DNA from: CAZICM01 sp964537685
GTDB taxonomy: Bacteria > Myxococcota_A > Polyangia > Polyangiales > Polyangiaceae
Assembly: GCA_964537685.1 (NCBI GenBank)
Contig: CAZICM010000014.1
Span: 127,260-191,259, forward strand
Reading direction: 5' to 3'
DNA: 64,000 nt
The position numbers and the translations under genes are program-made. Position 1 is the stretch's first letter; the number at the start of each line of letters is the position of its first letter. This document shows, one piece after another, positions 1 through 7,689 of this stretch. A model generated the notes under the pieces. The model worked only from the letters and a program-made list of their open reading frames with translations, made no database searches and was not told the origin of the DNA.

Positions 1-920
1 ATGGGGGAGAAAACCTATCCACACTCACGGGCAAAAGCTGGGAAGCCCTTGAACAAGAATTTCACCACGAACTCGATCGCCTAAGCCTAAGCGAAGCGGC
101 GCGAGCGCAAGCCAAAGCCCGCTTCGATCGCCCCGCGATTTTTGGCCGGCGCTGTCCCCATGTTGTTGACGCCTGCAAACAGAGAGCGGAAGCCTACCGA
201 GCCGCCGGCGACTTTACTCGAGCCATGGCCGAATACGACCAAGCCCGGCGCCTAGATACCGGGGACATTCGCATGGAACTCGATCGGGCCGAAACCCACC
301 TTCGCATGGGCCGCGTAGAAGACGCCAAAGCCCTATTAAACGCGGTCATCGCCAACCCCCAACACCCCGAAGCCTTGCGGGATCGGGCATCGGAAGAACT
401 GGGGGATATTGCCTTATCGACGGGAGACCTCATCGAAGCCGAGCGGCACTACACCCAAGCGCGGCGGAGCATGATGGACGAAGACGCGCTACGGACCCTC
501 GACGTCAAACTCTACGCGATAAAGAACCAAGAGGCGAAGGGCCCGGTGGTTGAGCTCTTGATAGGCCGGCCTGGAGAGATGCCTGACAAGATTTTAGCGA
601 TAGAACAGCTTGGATCGTGGGCGGCACGAGATCCTGGAGAAGGACTGCCCCATTATTTACTAGCGCGGCACTACATGGGAGCGGCGCAGTACGGCGAAGC
701 ATGGAAACGGATAGAGAAAGCGCTATCGGGGCGGCAGGCATCGGCGCGGGTAAGGGCAGAAGCCTTAAGAATGGCGGTGGTGACGGCCTGTGCGCTGGGC
801 GAAAAAGAGGCCATGGCCAAAGCCTTTAAAGAATACCAAGGGCAGGGGGATATCCCTGAATCACGAAGGCTTGCGGTCGAGAGTTTTGTAAAGAGATGCG
901 GGGGGGAAAACCTACCATAA
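1..920 (+). CDS. TPR-containing protein, C-terminal part (5' end outside window)
   Basis: The frame is open from base 3 with no stop before 920, giving 305 residues of a protein that begins upstream of the window. An ATG at 225 lies inside this frame but is probably internal, because coding-quality sequence continues upstream of it. The visible part is rich in Ala, Arg and Glu and forms TPR-like helix pairs (for example AYRAAGDFTRAMAEYDQA, then AETHLRMGRVEDAKALL and YTQARR). The Cys/His/Asp-rich junction before the TPRs (FGRRCPHVVDACKQ) recalls myxobacterial peptidase-MA/TPR proteins, but the part that would hold a catalytic domain is missing here, so function is not assigned. The gene converges on the AAA ATPase gene and overlaps its end by nine bases. 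Confidence 0.8.
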   Translation, partial: GGENLSTLTGKSWEALEQEFHHELDRLSLSEAARAQAKARFDRPAIFGRRCPHVVDACKQRAEAYRAAGDFTRAMAEYDQARRLDTGDIRMELDRAETHLRMGRVEDAKALLNAVIANPQHPEALRDRASEELGDIALSTGDLIEAERHYTQARRSMMDEDALRTLDVKLYAIKNQEAKGPVVELLIGRPGEMPDKILAIEQLGSWAARDPGEGLPHYLLARHYMGAAQYGEAWKRIEKALSGRQASARVRAEALRMAVVTACALGEKEAMAKAFKEYQGQGDIPESRRLAVESFVKRCGGENLP

Positions 921-2276
921 ACCTTTGGTGCGCAGGATTTCGCTCACATGCTGAATACCGACCTCGTAGGCGCTGAAGACGCTCGCCGCATCGTATTCGC
1001 TCATATTGGAAAAGCGAAGGAATTCCCGCTGATCGCGCACCACCCGCTCACACGGAACAAAGCTATGGATCACATCCTTGGGCGACTTAAATTCCAAGCC
1101 ATCGAAGAGCATTGGATTTTGCTCCGCGAGGAAGGACTGGCGCGTTGATAATTCCTTGACACAGGCTTCAATCCACGCAGGATGCATCCCATTCGTCAGC
1201 CCATCGGCCACCGCCATATCTGGATTGCAAGAGAGATAATAAAGGAAGGCCAGCAGGCGTTTTTGGCCAAAGGTCAAATCATCATGGGAAATAATTGAAG
1301 CATCGGCGCGCTCAAACATAAAGCGGAAGTCACCATATTCAAAGACAATATCCACAAGAGGATCTGCCTTGATGGTCCGCAGACAGGCTTGAAGTTCTGC
1401 TCCTTTAAACTCCATGAGATGTATGGCTTGCTGGAGAAAGGTAAGCTGATTGGGCCTAAGCAAAATATGGCGGAAAACGCCTTTATTCTGCGCAATAGCT
1501 TGACGGAATGTTTGGCCTATCCAGTTGAGCACCACGCATGAAAGATTCGGGCTTTCAGTGTGTTGCACTTGGTTGTGCTCATAGATTTTCACAACCAAAT
1601 CTTCGCTCGCGTCGTTTCCCGAAGCCACCAGCGTTCGAAAGAAGTCCAGTCCCTCATCAAACCGGTCAACTCTCCGCAGGCCCGTATTTGAATGGAATGA
1701 TGTATAGGGGTATCGAGTATCTGGGCTTGCATTCTGCCGTGGCAGATCTGCCACAATGAATGCCATCCGTGTTCGTGGATAGCGCAGCGCTGCGCTTTGA
1801 TTATGAATATTTACCACGGGCCTGCCTTGGATGGACAACCGATGCCCATGCAGGCTTGCATGCCATTCAGCAGTAGGCGATCGAAGCACAAGGCCAACGA
1901 AGGTATCTGGATCCGTTGAGAGTCTATTGGCCCCGCTTTCATCAACCAGCGGCTTCCCAGGCCGGTGACGGATGCTCATCACTACAGCATCTGAGCCCTG
2001 CGAAAGCTCATACTCCAGCTCAAAGGCTTCACCTCGGTAGCCGGTGAAATCATCGGTAAGCACCGCCGCAATCAAATTCAGCAGCGTCGTCTTCCCCGAC
2101 CCATTCACACCCAACAAAACATTAAACCCGTCCCCAAAATGCAACTCGCACGGGTCTACATTCCTAAACTGAACAATCTTTAATCGCCTTAACTTCAGCT
2201 TCGGTTTCGGCTCTCCTTCGCCCGCTTCCTTTGGCTCCCCACCCGCCTCCTTCACTTCTTTCCCGATATCCACCAC
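912..2276 (-). CDS. AAA ATPase, RecF/OLD-like, with altered Walker B
   Basis: 454 residues starting at a GTG with GGAG nine bases upstream. After a charged Lys/Glu-rich head (1-30), the strand LKIVQFRNV leads to a Walker A motif at residues 56-63 (GVNGSGKT), as in RecF/SMC-like and OLD-family ATPases. Near the C terminus, LTFGQKRLLAFLYYL is the ABC-type signature region and is followed by MAVADGLTNGMHPAW. That segment aligns with the usual Walker B/D-loop form in which Asp is followed by a catalytic Glu; here Gly (GGG codon) follows the Asp. A later stretch (RQSFLAEQNPMLFDGL) matches the sensor-like segment of these ATPases. The first 25 bases overlap the end of the Uma2 gene, so the two are probably co-translated. 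The cellular role is unknown; the context suggests a nuclease-linked ATPase. Confidence 0.85.
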   Translation of the reverse strand: MVDIGKEVKEAGGEPKEAGEGEPKPKLKLRRLKIVQFRNVDPCELHFGDGFNVLLGVNGSGKTTLLNLIAAVLTDDFTGYRGEAFELEYELSQGSDAVVMSIRHRPGKPLVDESGANRLSTDPDTFVGLVLRSPTAEWHASLHGHRLSIQGRPVVNIHNQSAALRYPRTRMAFIVADLPRQNASPDTRYPYTSFHSNTGLRRVDRFDEGLDFFRTLVASGNDASEDLVVKIYEHNQVQHTESPNLSCVVLNWIGQTFRQAIAQNKGVFRHILLRPNQLTFLQQAIHLMEFKGAELQACLRTIKADPLVDIVFEYGDFRFMFERADASIISHDDLTFGQKRLLAFLYYLSCNPDMAVADGLTNGMHPAWIEACVKELSTRQSFLAEQNPMLFDGLEFKSPKDVIHSFVPCERVVRDQREFLRFSNMSEYDAASVFSAYEVGIQHVSEILRTKGLW

Positions 2277-2830
2277 GCCTCCATCTCCAGCTCCACCGCC
2301 TCAAACGGCTCCGCCCTTACTTTATCATCCTCCCCATAGACCCCCAGCTCCAACCACTTCCCCTCATACAAACGGCTTACCGTCAGGCTCCGCTCATCCA
2401 TATCCACATACCACAAATACTTCACCCCAATCCTCGCATAAAACGCCCGCTTCGTCCTTAAATCGTAGCTCCTGGTGCTCGGCGACAAAACCTCACACAC
2501 CCAATCCGGCACCACCTGAATCGACGTGTCCTCGGGCAACTCAGCCATACGCTCCACCCTCCATCCCGCCAAATCCGGCGAAAATTCAGGCGAACCCATC
2601 ACCTCAATCCCAGGCTCCACCAAAATCCACCACCCTCCAGGGCGTCCACCCCCTTCCTGAAACGAGCCACCCAATCCCCGATCCAAATGCCCAATCAGGG
2701 CTTGATGCCGCGCCCGGGGTCGCGCATGCGTATACAAAACCCCATCGATAATCTCTCCCTTCACATTTGGTGGCAATGCCTCCAAATCCGCTATCGTCGC
2801 AGGCTCAAGCTTTCGCGCAGGCTCACCCAT
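2252..2830 (-). CDS. Uma2 family (DUF820) PD-(D/E)XK nuclease-like protein
   Basis: 192 residues. I chose the ATG at 2830 because GGAG lies six bases before it; an ATG six codons earlier (2848) is possible but has no better signal. The protein shows the Uma2 layout: LEALPPNVKGEIIDG near the N terminus, then an acidic strand ending in SPDLAGW, then DWVCEVLSPST, then a Lys/Tyr strand (GVKYLWYVD). The Asp and Glu of the second and third segments are the presumed PD-(D/E)XK metal ligands. Uma2 proteins are abundant in cyanobacteria and myxobacteria and are annotated as putative restriction-type endonucleases, but activity is rarely shown. The start overlaps the upstream gene by eight bases and the end overlaps the AAA ATPase gene by 25 bases. 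Confidence 0.9.
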   Translation of the reverse strand: MGEPARKLEPATIADLEALPPNVKGEIIDGVLYTHARPRARHQALIGHLDRGLGGSFQEGGGRPGGWWILVEPGIEVMGSPEFSPDLAGWRVERMAELPEDTSIQVVPDWVCEVLSPSTRSYDLRTKRAFYARIGVKYLWYVDMDERSLTVSRLYEGKWLELGVYGEDDKVRAEPFEAVELEMEAWWISGKK

Positions 2831-3482
2831 GACCCTCTCCTTCGTCACTCTCCCCCTCGTCCGGCTCCGACGCAGGACGGAAATATGAATCCGCTACCTT
2901 CTTGTCCCCAGTGATCAACACCAGCTTCGCATGCACATCCAATCGCAACCGATCCGCCTTCGTCTTAAAGGCCCGAAGCTTCGCACGCCCCATTTTTAAA
3001 TTCACTTCAGCGTCATTCGCGCCCGCTATCGCCCCCTTCACCTTCTCAATCCCATTCTCCAATACCGTCTCATACTCAACCCGTATCGGATGCCCAGCCT
3101 CCAACCCCTTCAACTCCAACAAAATCCGCTCGTTCTCCACCATCTGCTTGTCCAGCGGCAATGACCCCGTATCGCTCGGCGATAAACTTGGAAACAATCG
3201 CTCATTTAGCTTCTTGTTCTTCACCCGGCTACGGCTCCCCAAATCCACCAGCGTAACATCCACGCCCTTGTCCCGCTTCTTGCGCACCGCCCGCGCTATC
3301 ACCACCGTGTTCTCCACCGTCTCAAAGGCATCCCGCTCCTGATAGAGCTCGTCCAAACAACTCGCCACTTCAGGGCCCAGCGCCACCACATCGGCGTTGT
3401 CATCGGCCTCCAGCGATGCCTCAAGATGGAGTAGATCTTTGCGAAATACAGATAGGCTGCTCTTGTTTCCTAGTAATCTCAT
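2823..3482 (-). CDS. Protein of unknown function, first gene of the Uma2/AAA operon
   Basis: 219 residues, not recognised. The start ATG has AGGA five bases upstream. The sequence is largely charged and helical. It has an acidic helical segment (about 20-60), a basic middle, a likely coiled stretch around 125-180 (VENERILLELKGLEAG onward), and an acidic low-complexity tail (DEGESDEGEG). No signal peptide or membrane segment is seen. It is the first gene of a three-gene minus-strand set, and its stop codon lies inside the start of the Uma2 gene. That implies a fixed stoichiometry with Uma2 and the AAA ATPase. It could be a DNA-binding or structural partner, but nothing in the sequence proves this. 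Confidence 0.75.
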   Translation of the reverse strand: MRLLGNKSSLSVFRKDLLHLEASLEADDNADVVALGPEVASCLDELYQERDAFETVENTVVIARAVRKKRDKGVDVTLVDLGSRSRVKNKKLNERLFPSLSPSDTGSLPLDKQMVENERILLELKGLEAGHPIRVEYETVLENGIEKVKGAIAGANDAEVNLKMGRAKLRAFKTKADRLRLDVHAKLVLITGDKKVADSYFRPASEPDEGESDEGEGHG

Positions 3483-3820
3483 GGTGTCCTGAGTCTAGGC
3501 CCGCCTCTGTCCACAGGGCAATAGAAAAATTTCCCTTCGGGTCTCTCCTCATCCCCCTGCTCCTCCCCCGAAAGACCCTTCCGCTCTCTCCCCGGTGCCT
3601 TTCCACCTGTCAAGAATCGTCCCCAGGTGACGCCTGAAGGTCTTTCTTGACATCTGAAATGCCTCCAAACGGGCGCCCAAAGCCCTTTCCAAATAAAACA
3701 ATGCACCCAATGCTCCTCCCCAAGCATCGTTCCCTAGCCGTGGAAAGACCCTCTTCCCACCCCCCAAGCTCTGTCCAAACACCGGGAATGCTCTACAGAG
3801 GCTGCTGAATGCTCTTTCCG
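3483..3820. other. Intergenic region, no convincing gene
   Basis: 338 bases between the start of the unknown gene and the end of the Uma2 pseudogene. The plus strand is markedly pyrimidine-rich (runs such as ccccctgctcctccccc). Short open frames exist on the minus strand, but they have no family resemblance and are glycine/arginine-rich shadows. The region would contain the promoter and leader of the minus-strand Uma2/AAA trio. The one structured element I see is the inverted repeat at 3608-3652, listed separately. Confidence 0.6.
3608..3652. repeat. Inverted repeat with 9-bp arms upstream of the Uma2/AAA operon
   Basis: TGTCAAGAA at 3608-3616 is exactly complementary to TTCTTGACA at 3644-3652, with a 27-base centre. 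Each arm contains TTGACA on one strand, so the element could be two outward-facing -35-like hexamers or an operator pair. No good -10 box sits 17 bases from either hexamer. It lies about 130 bases upstream of the first gene of the minus-strand trio. Confidence 0.4.
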
Positions 3821-4186
3821 CTACTTCGAATGCTGTTGAAGCTGTGCCTTTAGGCGTTCCAGTTCGGCTTCCGCGGCTTTTGCCCGCGCTTCCGCTTGCT
3901 CTAATCAATAGATCTGTTACCCCCAGGCTGTCATAGCGATCCGGTGAGAAATGTCCGGGTCCACCGAGATCGTCGGCGCGTGCTGGATCCAGTAAATAAA
4001 TTGATCGGCGCCTACAAATGCCTTGACATGCCGGTGCTCTAAATAACGTGCAATCAATGGCCGCAAAAGCTCGGCGATTAAGGTCTGAAGGGCGCTTTCG
4101 CCCATTTCATCCTCGGTGGGATAGTAGGTCGGATCGAAATCGGGAACGGGTTGTTGCTGTGTTAGAGGTATTGCCGGCTGACCCAT
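3821..4186 (-). pseudogene. Degenerate Uma2-family copy with internal deletions
   Basis: This is a decayed duplicate of the intact gene at 4236-5165. The N-terminal part (3917-4186, starting MGQPAIPLTQQ) matches the paralogue closely down to the conserved Pro-Asp-Ile. The sequence then jumps about 47 codons to the segment for SPDRYDSLGV in a shifted frame, which gives an early stop at 3917. A second jump joins this to a coiled-coil tail (EQAEARAKAAEAELERL), readable in a different frame and ending at a stop at 3821-3823. The region encoding the rest of the nuclease core is absent. The 5' flank (about 25 bases before the ATG) is also duplicated, so the copy included upstream sequence. An 89-residue peptide could still be made but would lack the active site. 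Confidence 0.85.
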
Positions 4187-4235
4187 CGTGGTTGTTCTGA
4201 AGGCTATCTGATTGGAGTTGGGTTGGGATGTGCAA

Positions 4236-5165
4236 TTATTTTTGAAGTTGCTTTAACAGGGCCCGCAATTGCTCCATCTCGGTTTCCGCGGCCGCGGCCC
4301 TCTGCCGCTCCTGTTCTGCCCGCGCTTCCGCCGCCGCTGCCCGCTCGCGCTCTTGCTCCGCGCGCTCGCGCTCCTGCTCCGCCTGCGCTTCCGCTTGCTC
4401 CGCGCGCTCGCGCTCTTGCTCTGCCCGCTCGCGTTCCTGCTCTGCCCGCGCTTCTGCGGCTTTTGCCCGCGCCCGCACCTGCCCCGCTTCCACGCGCTGC
4501 TGATACGCTACCATCTCCTGCGCCTCGGCTTCCGTCGGAAATAAGGTGTTCCCCTTCGCTCCCGTCCCCAGTCTCAGCCGCTGCATGTCTCCACGCCCCA
4601 CAACCCGTACATGACAGTCCAATGTCACCGACCGAATCCTATCCCCCATCGTTGCTTCGGTGGCCATCAATCGCCCTTTGGTGTTCCGCCGGTAAGACCA
4701 AAACCGTACCGGAGCCTTCCGCCGCTCCGCAAAGGGATCGAACATCAATAGCTCCATGACCCCAAGGCTGTCATAGCGATCCGGTGAGCGAAGCAAGTCT
4801 TTGCTATTGTCCTCGGCCATGACTTCTAGGGCAAATACCGGCGCGATGCCCGTCTCCCAAACCTTCCAGCACCCAGGAACAATGTTTGGGGATACTCCTG
4901 GCAAAATATAAATGTCCGGGGCCACCGAGACCGTCGGGGCGTGCTGGATCCAGTAAATAAATTGATCGGCACCAACAAAAGCATCGATATGCCGGTGAGC
5001 CAGCCAGCGGGCAATCAAAGGACGCAAAAGTTCGGTAATCAAGGTCTGAAGGGCGCTTTCGCCCATTTCATCCTCCGTGGGATAGTAGGTCGGATCGGAA
5101 TCGGGAACGGGAACGGAAGCGGAAGCGGGTTCTTGCTGTATTAGGGGTATTGCCGGCTGACCCAT
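4236..5165 (-). CDS. Uma2 family protein with long charged coiled-coil tail
   Basis: 309 residues. Residues 1-200 form the Uma2/DUF820 core: PTYYPTEDEMGES near the N terminus, APDIYILPG with the presumed metal-binding Asp, ALEVMAEDNSKD with Glu and Lys, and SLGVMELLMFDP. Residues about 215-309 form a low-complexity Glu/Arg/Ala coiled coil built from repeats of EQERERA and EQAEA. Such tails are common on cyanobacterial and myxobacterial Uma2 proteins and may mediate oligomerisation. The N terminus carries a small Ser/Pro/Val expansion (PASASVPVPDSD) that the neighbouring pseudogene lacks. The gene diverges from the hybrid histidine kinase gene across 106 bases. Confidence 0.9.
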   Translation of the reverse strand: MGQPAIPLIQQEPASASVPVPDSDPTYYPTEDEMGESALQTLITELLRPLIARWLAHRHIDAFVGADQFIYWIQHAPTVSVAPDIYILPGVSPNIVPGCWKVWETGIAPVFALEVMAEDNSKDLLRSPDRYDSLGVMELLMFDPFAERRKAPVRFWSYRRNTKGRLMATEATMGDRIRSVTLDCHVRVVGRGDMQRLRLGTGAKGNTLFPTEAEAQEMVAYQQRVEAGQVRARAKAAEARAEQERERAEQERERAEQAEAQAEQERERAEQERERAAAAEARAEQERQRAAAAETEMEQLRALLKQLQK

Positions 5166-5271
5166 CGTGGTTGTTCTGAAGGCTATCCTATTGGCCTGTG
5201 TTTGAAAAGAAAAAATAACGATTCTTTTTGCGCTGCGTTTCGGGCCGCGTTTAAGCCATTATCGCTGCCCC

Positions 5272-7686
5272 ATGAATGATGAGCGGCTCTTGAATGATGT
5301 GCTGCGCCTCGCGCTTCGTTATCCCAATCTGCTGATCCGCGATGCTTTCGAGCAGCTCGCCCATGTCTTGATGGGCGCCGTGTCGTTTCTTCAAATGGGC
5401 GTCTTTGTGCCTGATGGCCCCCATCATCAGCGGGTCTATGCCATTTCTTCTGGGCCTATCGGCGATGTGTTGCCTTTTGGCGCGAGGGTGCCCCGCGAAA
5501 ATACCCATCTGATGCGCGATGTCTTTGAGCAGGGGGTGCCCTATCTGTGTGAAGATACCAGTCAAGGGACGCCTCTCGAGCGTTCGACGGCGTCTCAGGG
5601 GGTGGGTTCGTATTGGTCGATTCCTGTGTGGGGCGAGTCTTGTGTGGTCGCCGACCTGGCTATTGGCTTTAAAGATGCCGAAACGGCTCGCCGGGCGCCT
5701 ATCGCGCTCTTGGGCTCCGTGGCCAATATCTTGGGCGACAGTCTGGAACGAATGAGGGTCCAGGGACGCGAACGAAGGCTGGCGATGATTCTGGAAACCT
5801 CGGGCGATGCCATGCTGGCTTGGGATAGGGAGGGGCGGATTACTGATGCCAATGTTGCGGCGCTGCTCTTGACGGGTTTTGCCAGGGATGAATTGGTGGG
5901 GCGGCCTATTGCTTTGGTCTTGACATCGCCGGATCAAGATGCAGCGGGGTCGACGCCTTTTCCTTCGCGGGGGTTGCGGATGCAGCTTCTTCCAAAGCCG
6001 GGTTCGCCCAAGAGCTTGAGGGGGCCGCTGGTGGTTGATGCGACGATTACCGGGGTGGAGGACGATCCTCAAGTGGCGGTGCATGCGCTCTTGAGGGATT
6101 TGAGTTTGGTGGCGGAGGCGGAGCGGAGGGCGGCCGAGCGATTGTTGAGAATTCGCGAGCTGGAGGAGCAGCACCGGACGCTGTTGGACAATGCGCCGCT
6201 GATTATTTTTAGGCTCGATCCTGTGACGATGGAGCTTGTGTATTTAAACCGGCATGCGGAGAGGCTGCTGGGGGTGCCGACGGGAGAGGCGCTGAAGACG
6301 CCTGGATTTTTAAGGAATGCGCATGCGGAGCCGGTGGGGCGCAAAGCCTTTGAGGAGGCGGTGGAGCGGGCGAAGGAAGGGCATAAGCCGCTGCCCTACG
6401 AGGCGCGGTTAAGCCGGAGGCCGAATGGGGAGATGATGGCGAGGGGGACGGTATTTCCGCTGTTTTCGGAGCAGGGGGATGTGACGGCGATAGAGGGGCT
6501 GCTGGCGGATGTGAGCGCAGAGCAGTCGGTGAGGACGCGGCTCGTGCAGGCGGATCGTTTGTCGACGCTGGGGATGCTGGCGGCGGGTGTAGCGCATGAG
6601 ATTAACAATCCGGCGGCTTTTTTGCTGCTGAGCATCGACATGCTGGGGAGGATGCTGCAGGGGTCGGGCGTGTCGATGGAGCCTCATGTGGCGGAGAACG
6701 CGGCATCGATGCTGTGGGAGCTGCGGGATTCGGTGCAGCGCATTGTACATATTGCGCGGGATTTAAGGGCGTTTGCGAGTTCGTCGCCTGCGGATTCGGG
6801 GCAGCTATCGATTGTGGACGTGAATGCGACGGTGGAGAGCGCGCTGACGCTGACACGGGGGCAGTTGATAGAGCGGGCGCGCATTGAGCGGGATTTGGGG
6901 GATGTGGCGCCTGTGCTGATGGGGACGGGGAGGCTGGGGCAGGTGCTGGTGAATCTGCTGGTGAATGCGGCGCAAGCGATATCGAAGGAGGATGTGTTCG
7001 ATCATGTGATTCGGGTGAGCACGAAGAGTGTGGGCGAGACGGTGCAGATAGAGGTGTCGGATACGGGGATTGGGATTGATCAGGATGTGATGCCCCGGAT
7101 ATGGACGCCATTTTTTACGACGAAGAATCCGGATGTGGGGACGGGGCTTGGGCTGCCGATTAGCCGGGAGATTATTGAGGGGGCGGGCGGGAGGATTTGG
7201 GCGGAGAGTCCGGTGCAGGCTGGGGAGGAGAGGCGTGGGACGCGCTTTGTGATTGAGTTACCAGCGGCGGGAGCGGCGCCATTGCCACGGTTGAGTTCGG
7301 TGCCTCCGAGCATGAATGCGAAACGGCGGGCGAAGGTATTGGTGATCGAGGACGAGCCGGCACTGTCGCGGGTCTTGGCGGAGGAGATCGGCGAGCAGCA
7401 CGATGTGGTGACGGCGGGAAATGCATTTGCGGCGCTGAAGTATTTAAAGGAGAGCCATTTTGACGCGGTTTTATGCGATTTGCGGATGCCTGGAATGTCG
7501 GGGGAGGGGCTGTATGAGCGGGTGGTGGAGATGGATAGGGATCAGGCGGAGCGATTTATTTTTATGACGGGTGTTGGATTTGGTGCGGGGATAGAGCGTT
7601 TTTTATCGGAGACGGGCAGGCCGGTTCTGGAGAAGCCATTTGCGCGGGAGGCTGTGCTTCGCGCGATAGAGAAGGTGTTGAGATAG
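5272..7686 (+). CDS. Hybrid sensor histidine kinase with C-terminal receiver
   Basis: 804 residues, apparently cytoplasmic because no membrane segment is seen. The order is a GAF-like domain (about 20-165), a PAS domain (about 167-285), a second PAS domain (about 300-415), HisKA with GVAHEINNP and phospho-acceptor His442, HATPase (NLLVNAAQA, DTGIGID, GTGLGLPIS; about 530-655), and a receiver domain (about 690-804). The receiver has its acidic pair in VIEDEP, phospho-acceptor Asp736 in CDLRMPG and Lys788 in EKPF. The receiver at the C terminus suggests an intramolecular phosphorelay or phosphate sink. No cognate DNA-binding regulator is adjacent, so it is an orphan hybrid kinase, as is frequent in myxobacteria. 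The signal is unknown. Confidence 0.93.
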   Translation: MNDERLLNDVLRLALRYPNLLIRDAFEQLAHVLMGAVSFLQMGVFVPDGPHHQRVYAISSGPIGDVLPFGARVPRENTHLMRDVFEQGVPYLCEDTSQGTPLERSTASQGVGSYWSIPVWGESCVVADLAIGFKDAETARRAPIALLGSVANILGDSLERMRVQGRERRLAMILETSGDAMLAWDREGRITDANVAALLLTGFARDELVGRPIALVLTSPDQDAAGSTPFPSRGLRMQLLPKPGSPKSLRGPLVVDATITGVEDDPQVAVHALLRDLSLVAEAERRAAERLLRIRELEEQHRTLLDNAPLIIFRLDPVTMELVYLNRHAERLLGVPTGEALKTPGFLRNAHAEPVGRKAFEEAVERAKEGHKPLPYEARLSRRPNGEMMARGTVFPLFSEQGDVTAIEGLLADVSAEQSVRTRLVQADRLSTLGMLAAGVAHEINNPAAFLLLSIDMLGRMLQGSGVSMEPHVAENAASMLWELRDSVQRIVHIARDLRAFASSSPADSGQLSIVDVNATVESALTLTRGQLIERARIERDLGDVAPVLMGTGRLGQVLVNLLVNAAQAISKEDVFDHVIRVSTKSVGETVQIEVSDTGIGIDQDVMPRIWTPFFTTKNPDVGTGLGLPISREIIEGAGGRIWAESPVQAGEERRGTRFVIELPAAGAAPLPRLSSVPPSMNAKRRAKVLVIEDEPALSRVLAEEIGEQHDVVTAGNAFAALKYLKESHFDAVLCDLRMPGMSGEGLYERVVEMDRDQAERFIFMTGVGFGAGIERFLSETGRPVLEKPFAREAVLRAIEKVLR

Positions 7687-7689
7687 GTT

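Noticed and set aside
3549..3908. Minus-strand open frame of about 119 codons
   Set aside because: It overlaps the Uma2 pseudogene tail in the wrong frame and has a glycine/arginine-rich, non-family sequence.
4236..4520. Repetitive DNA at the end of the Uma2 gene considered as a direct-repeat element
   Set aside because: It is the coding sequence of a Glu/Arg/Ala coiled coil; no target duplication or mobility gene is present.
5251..6174. Long minus-strand open frame (about 307 codons) inside the hybrid histidine kinase
   Set aside because: It is a shadow of the GC-rich kinase gene, with Arg/Pro/His/Gln-rich low complexity and no family signal.
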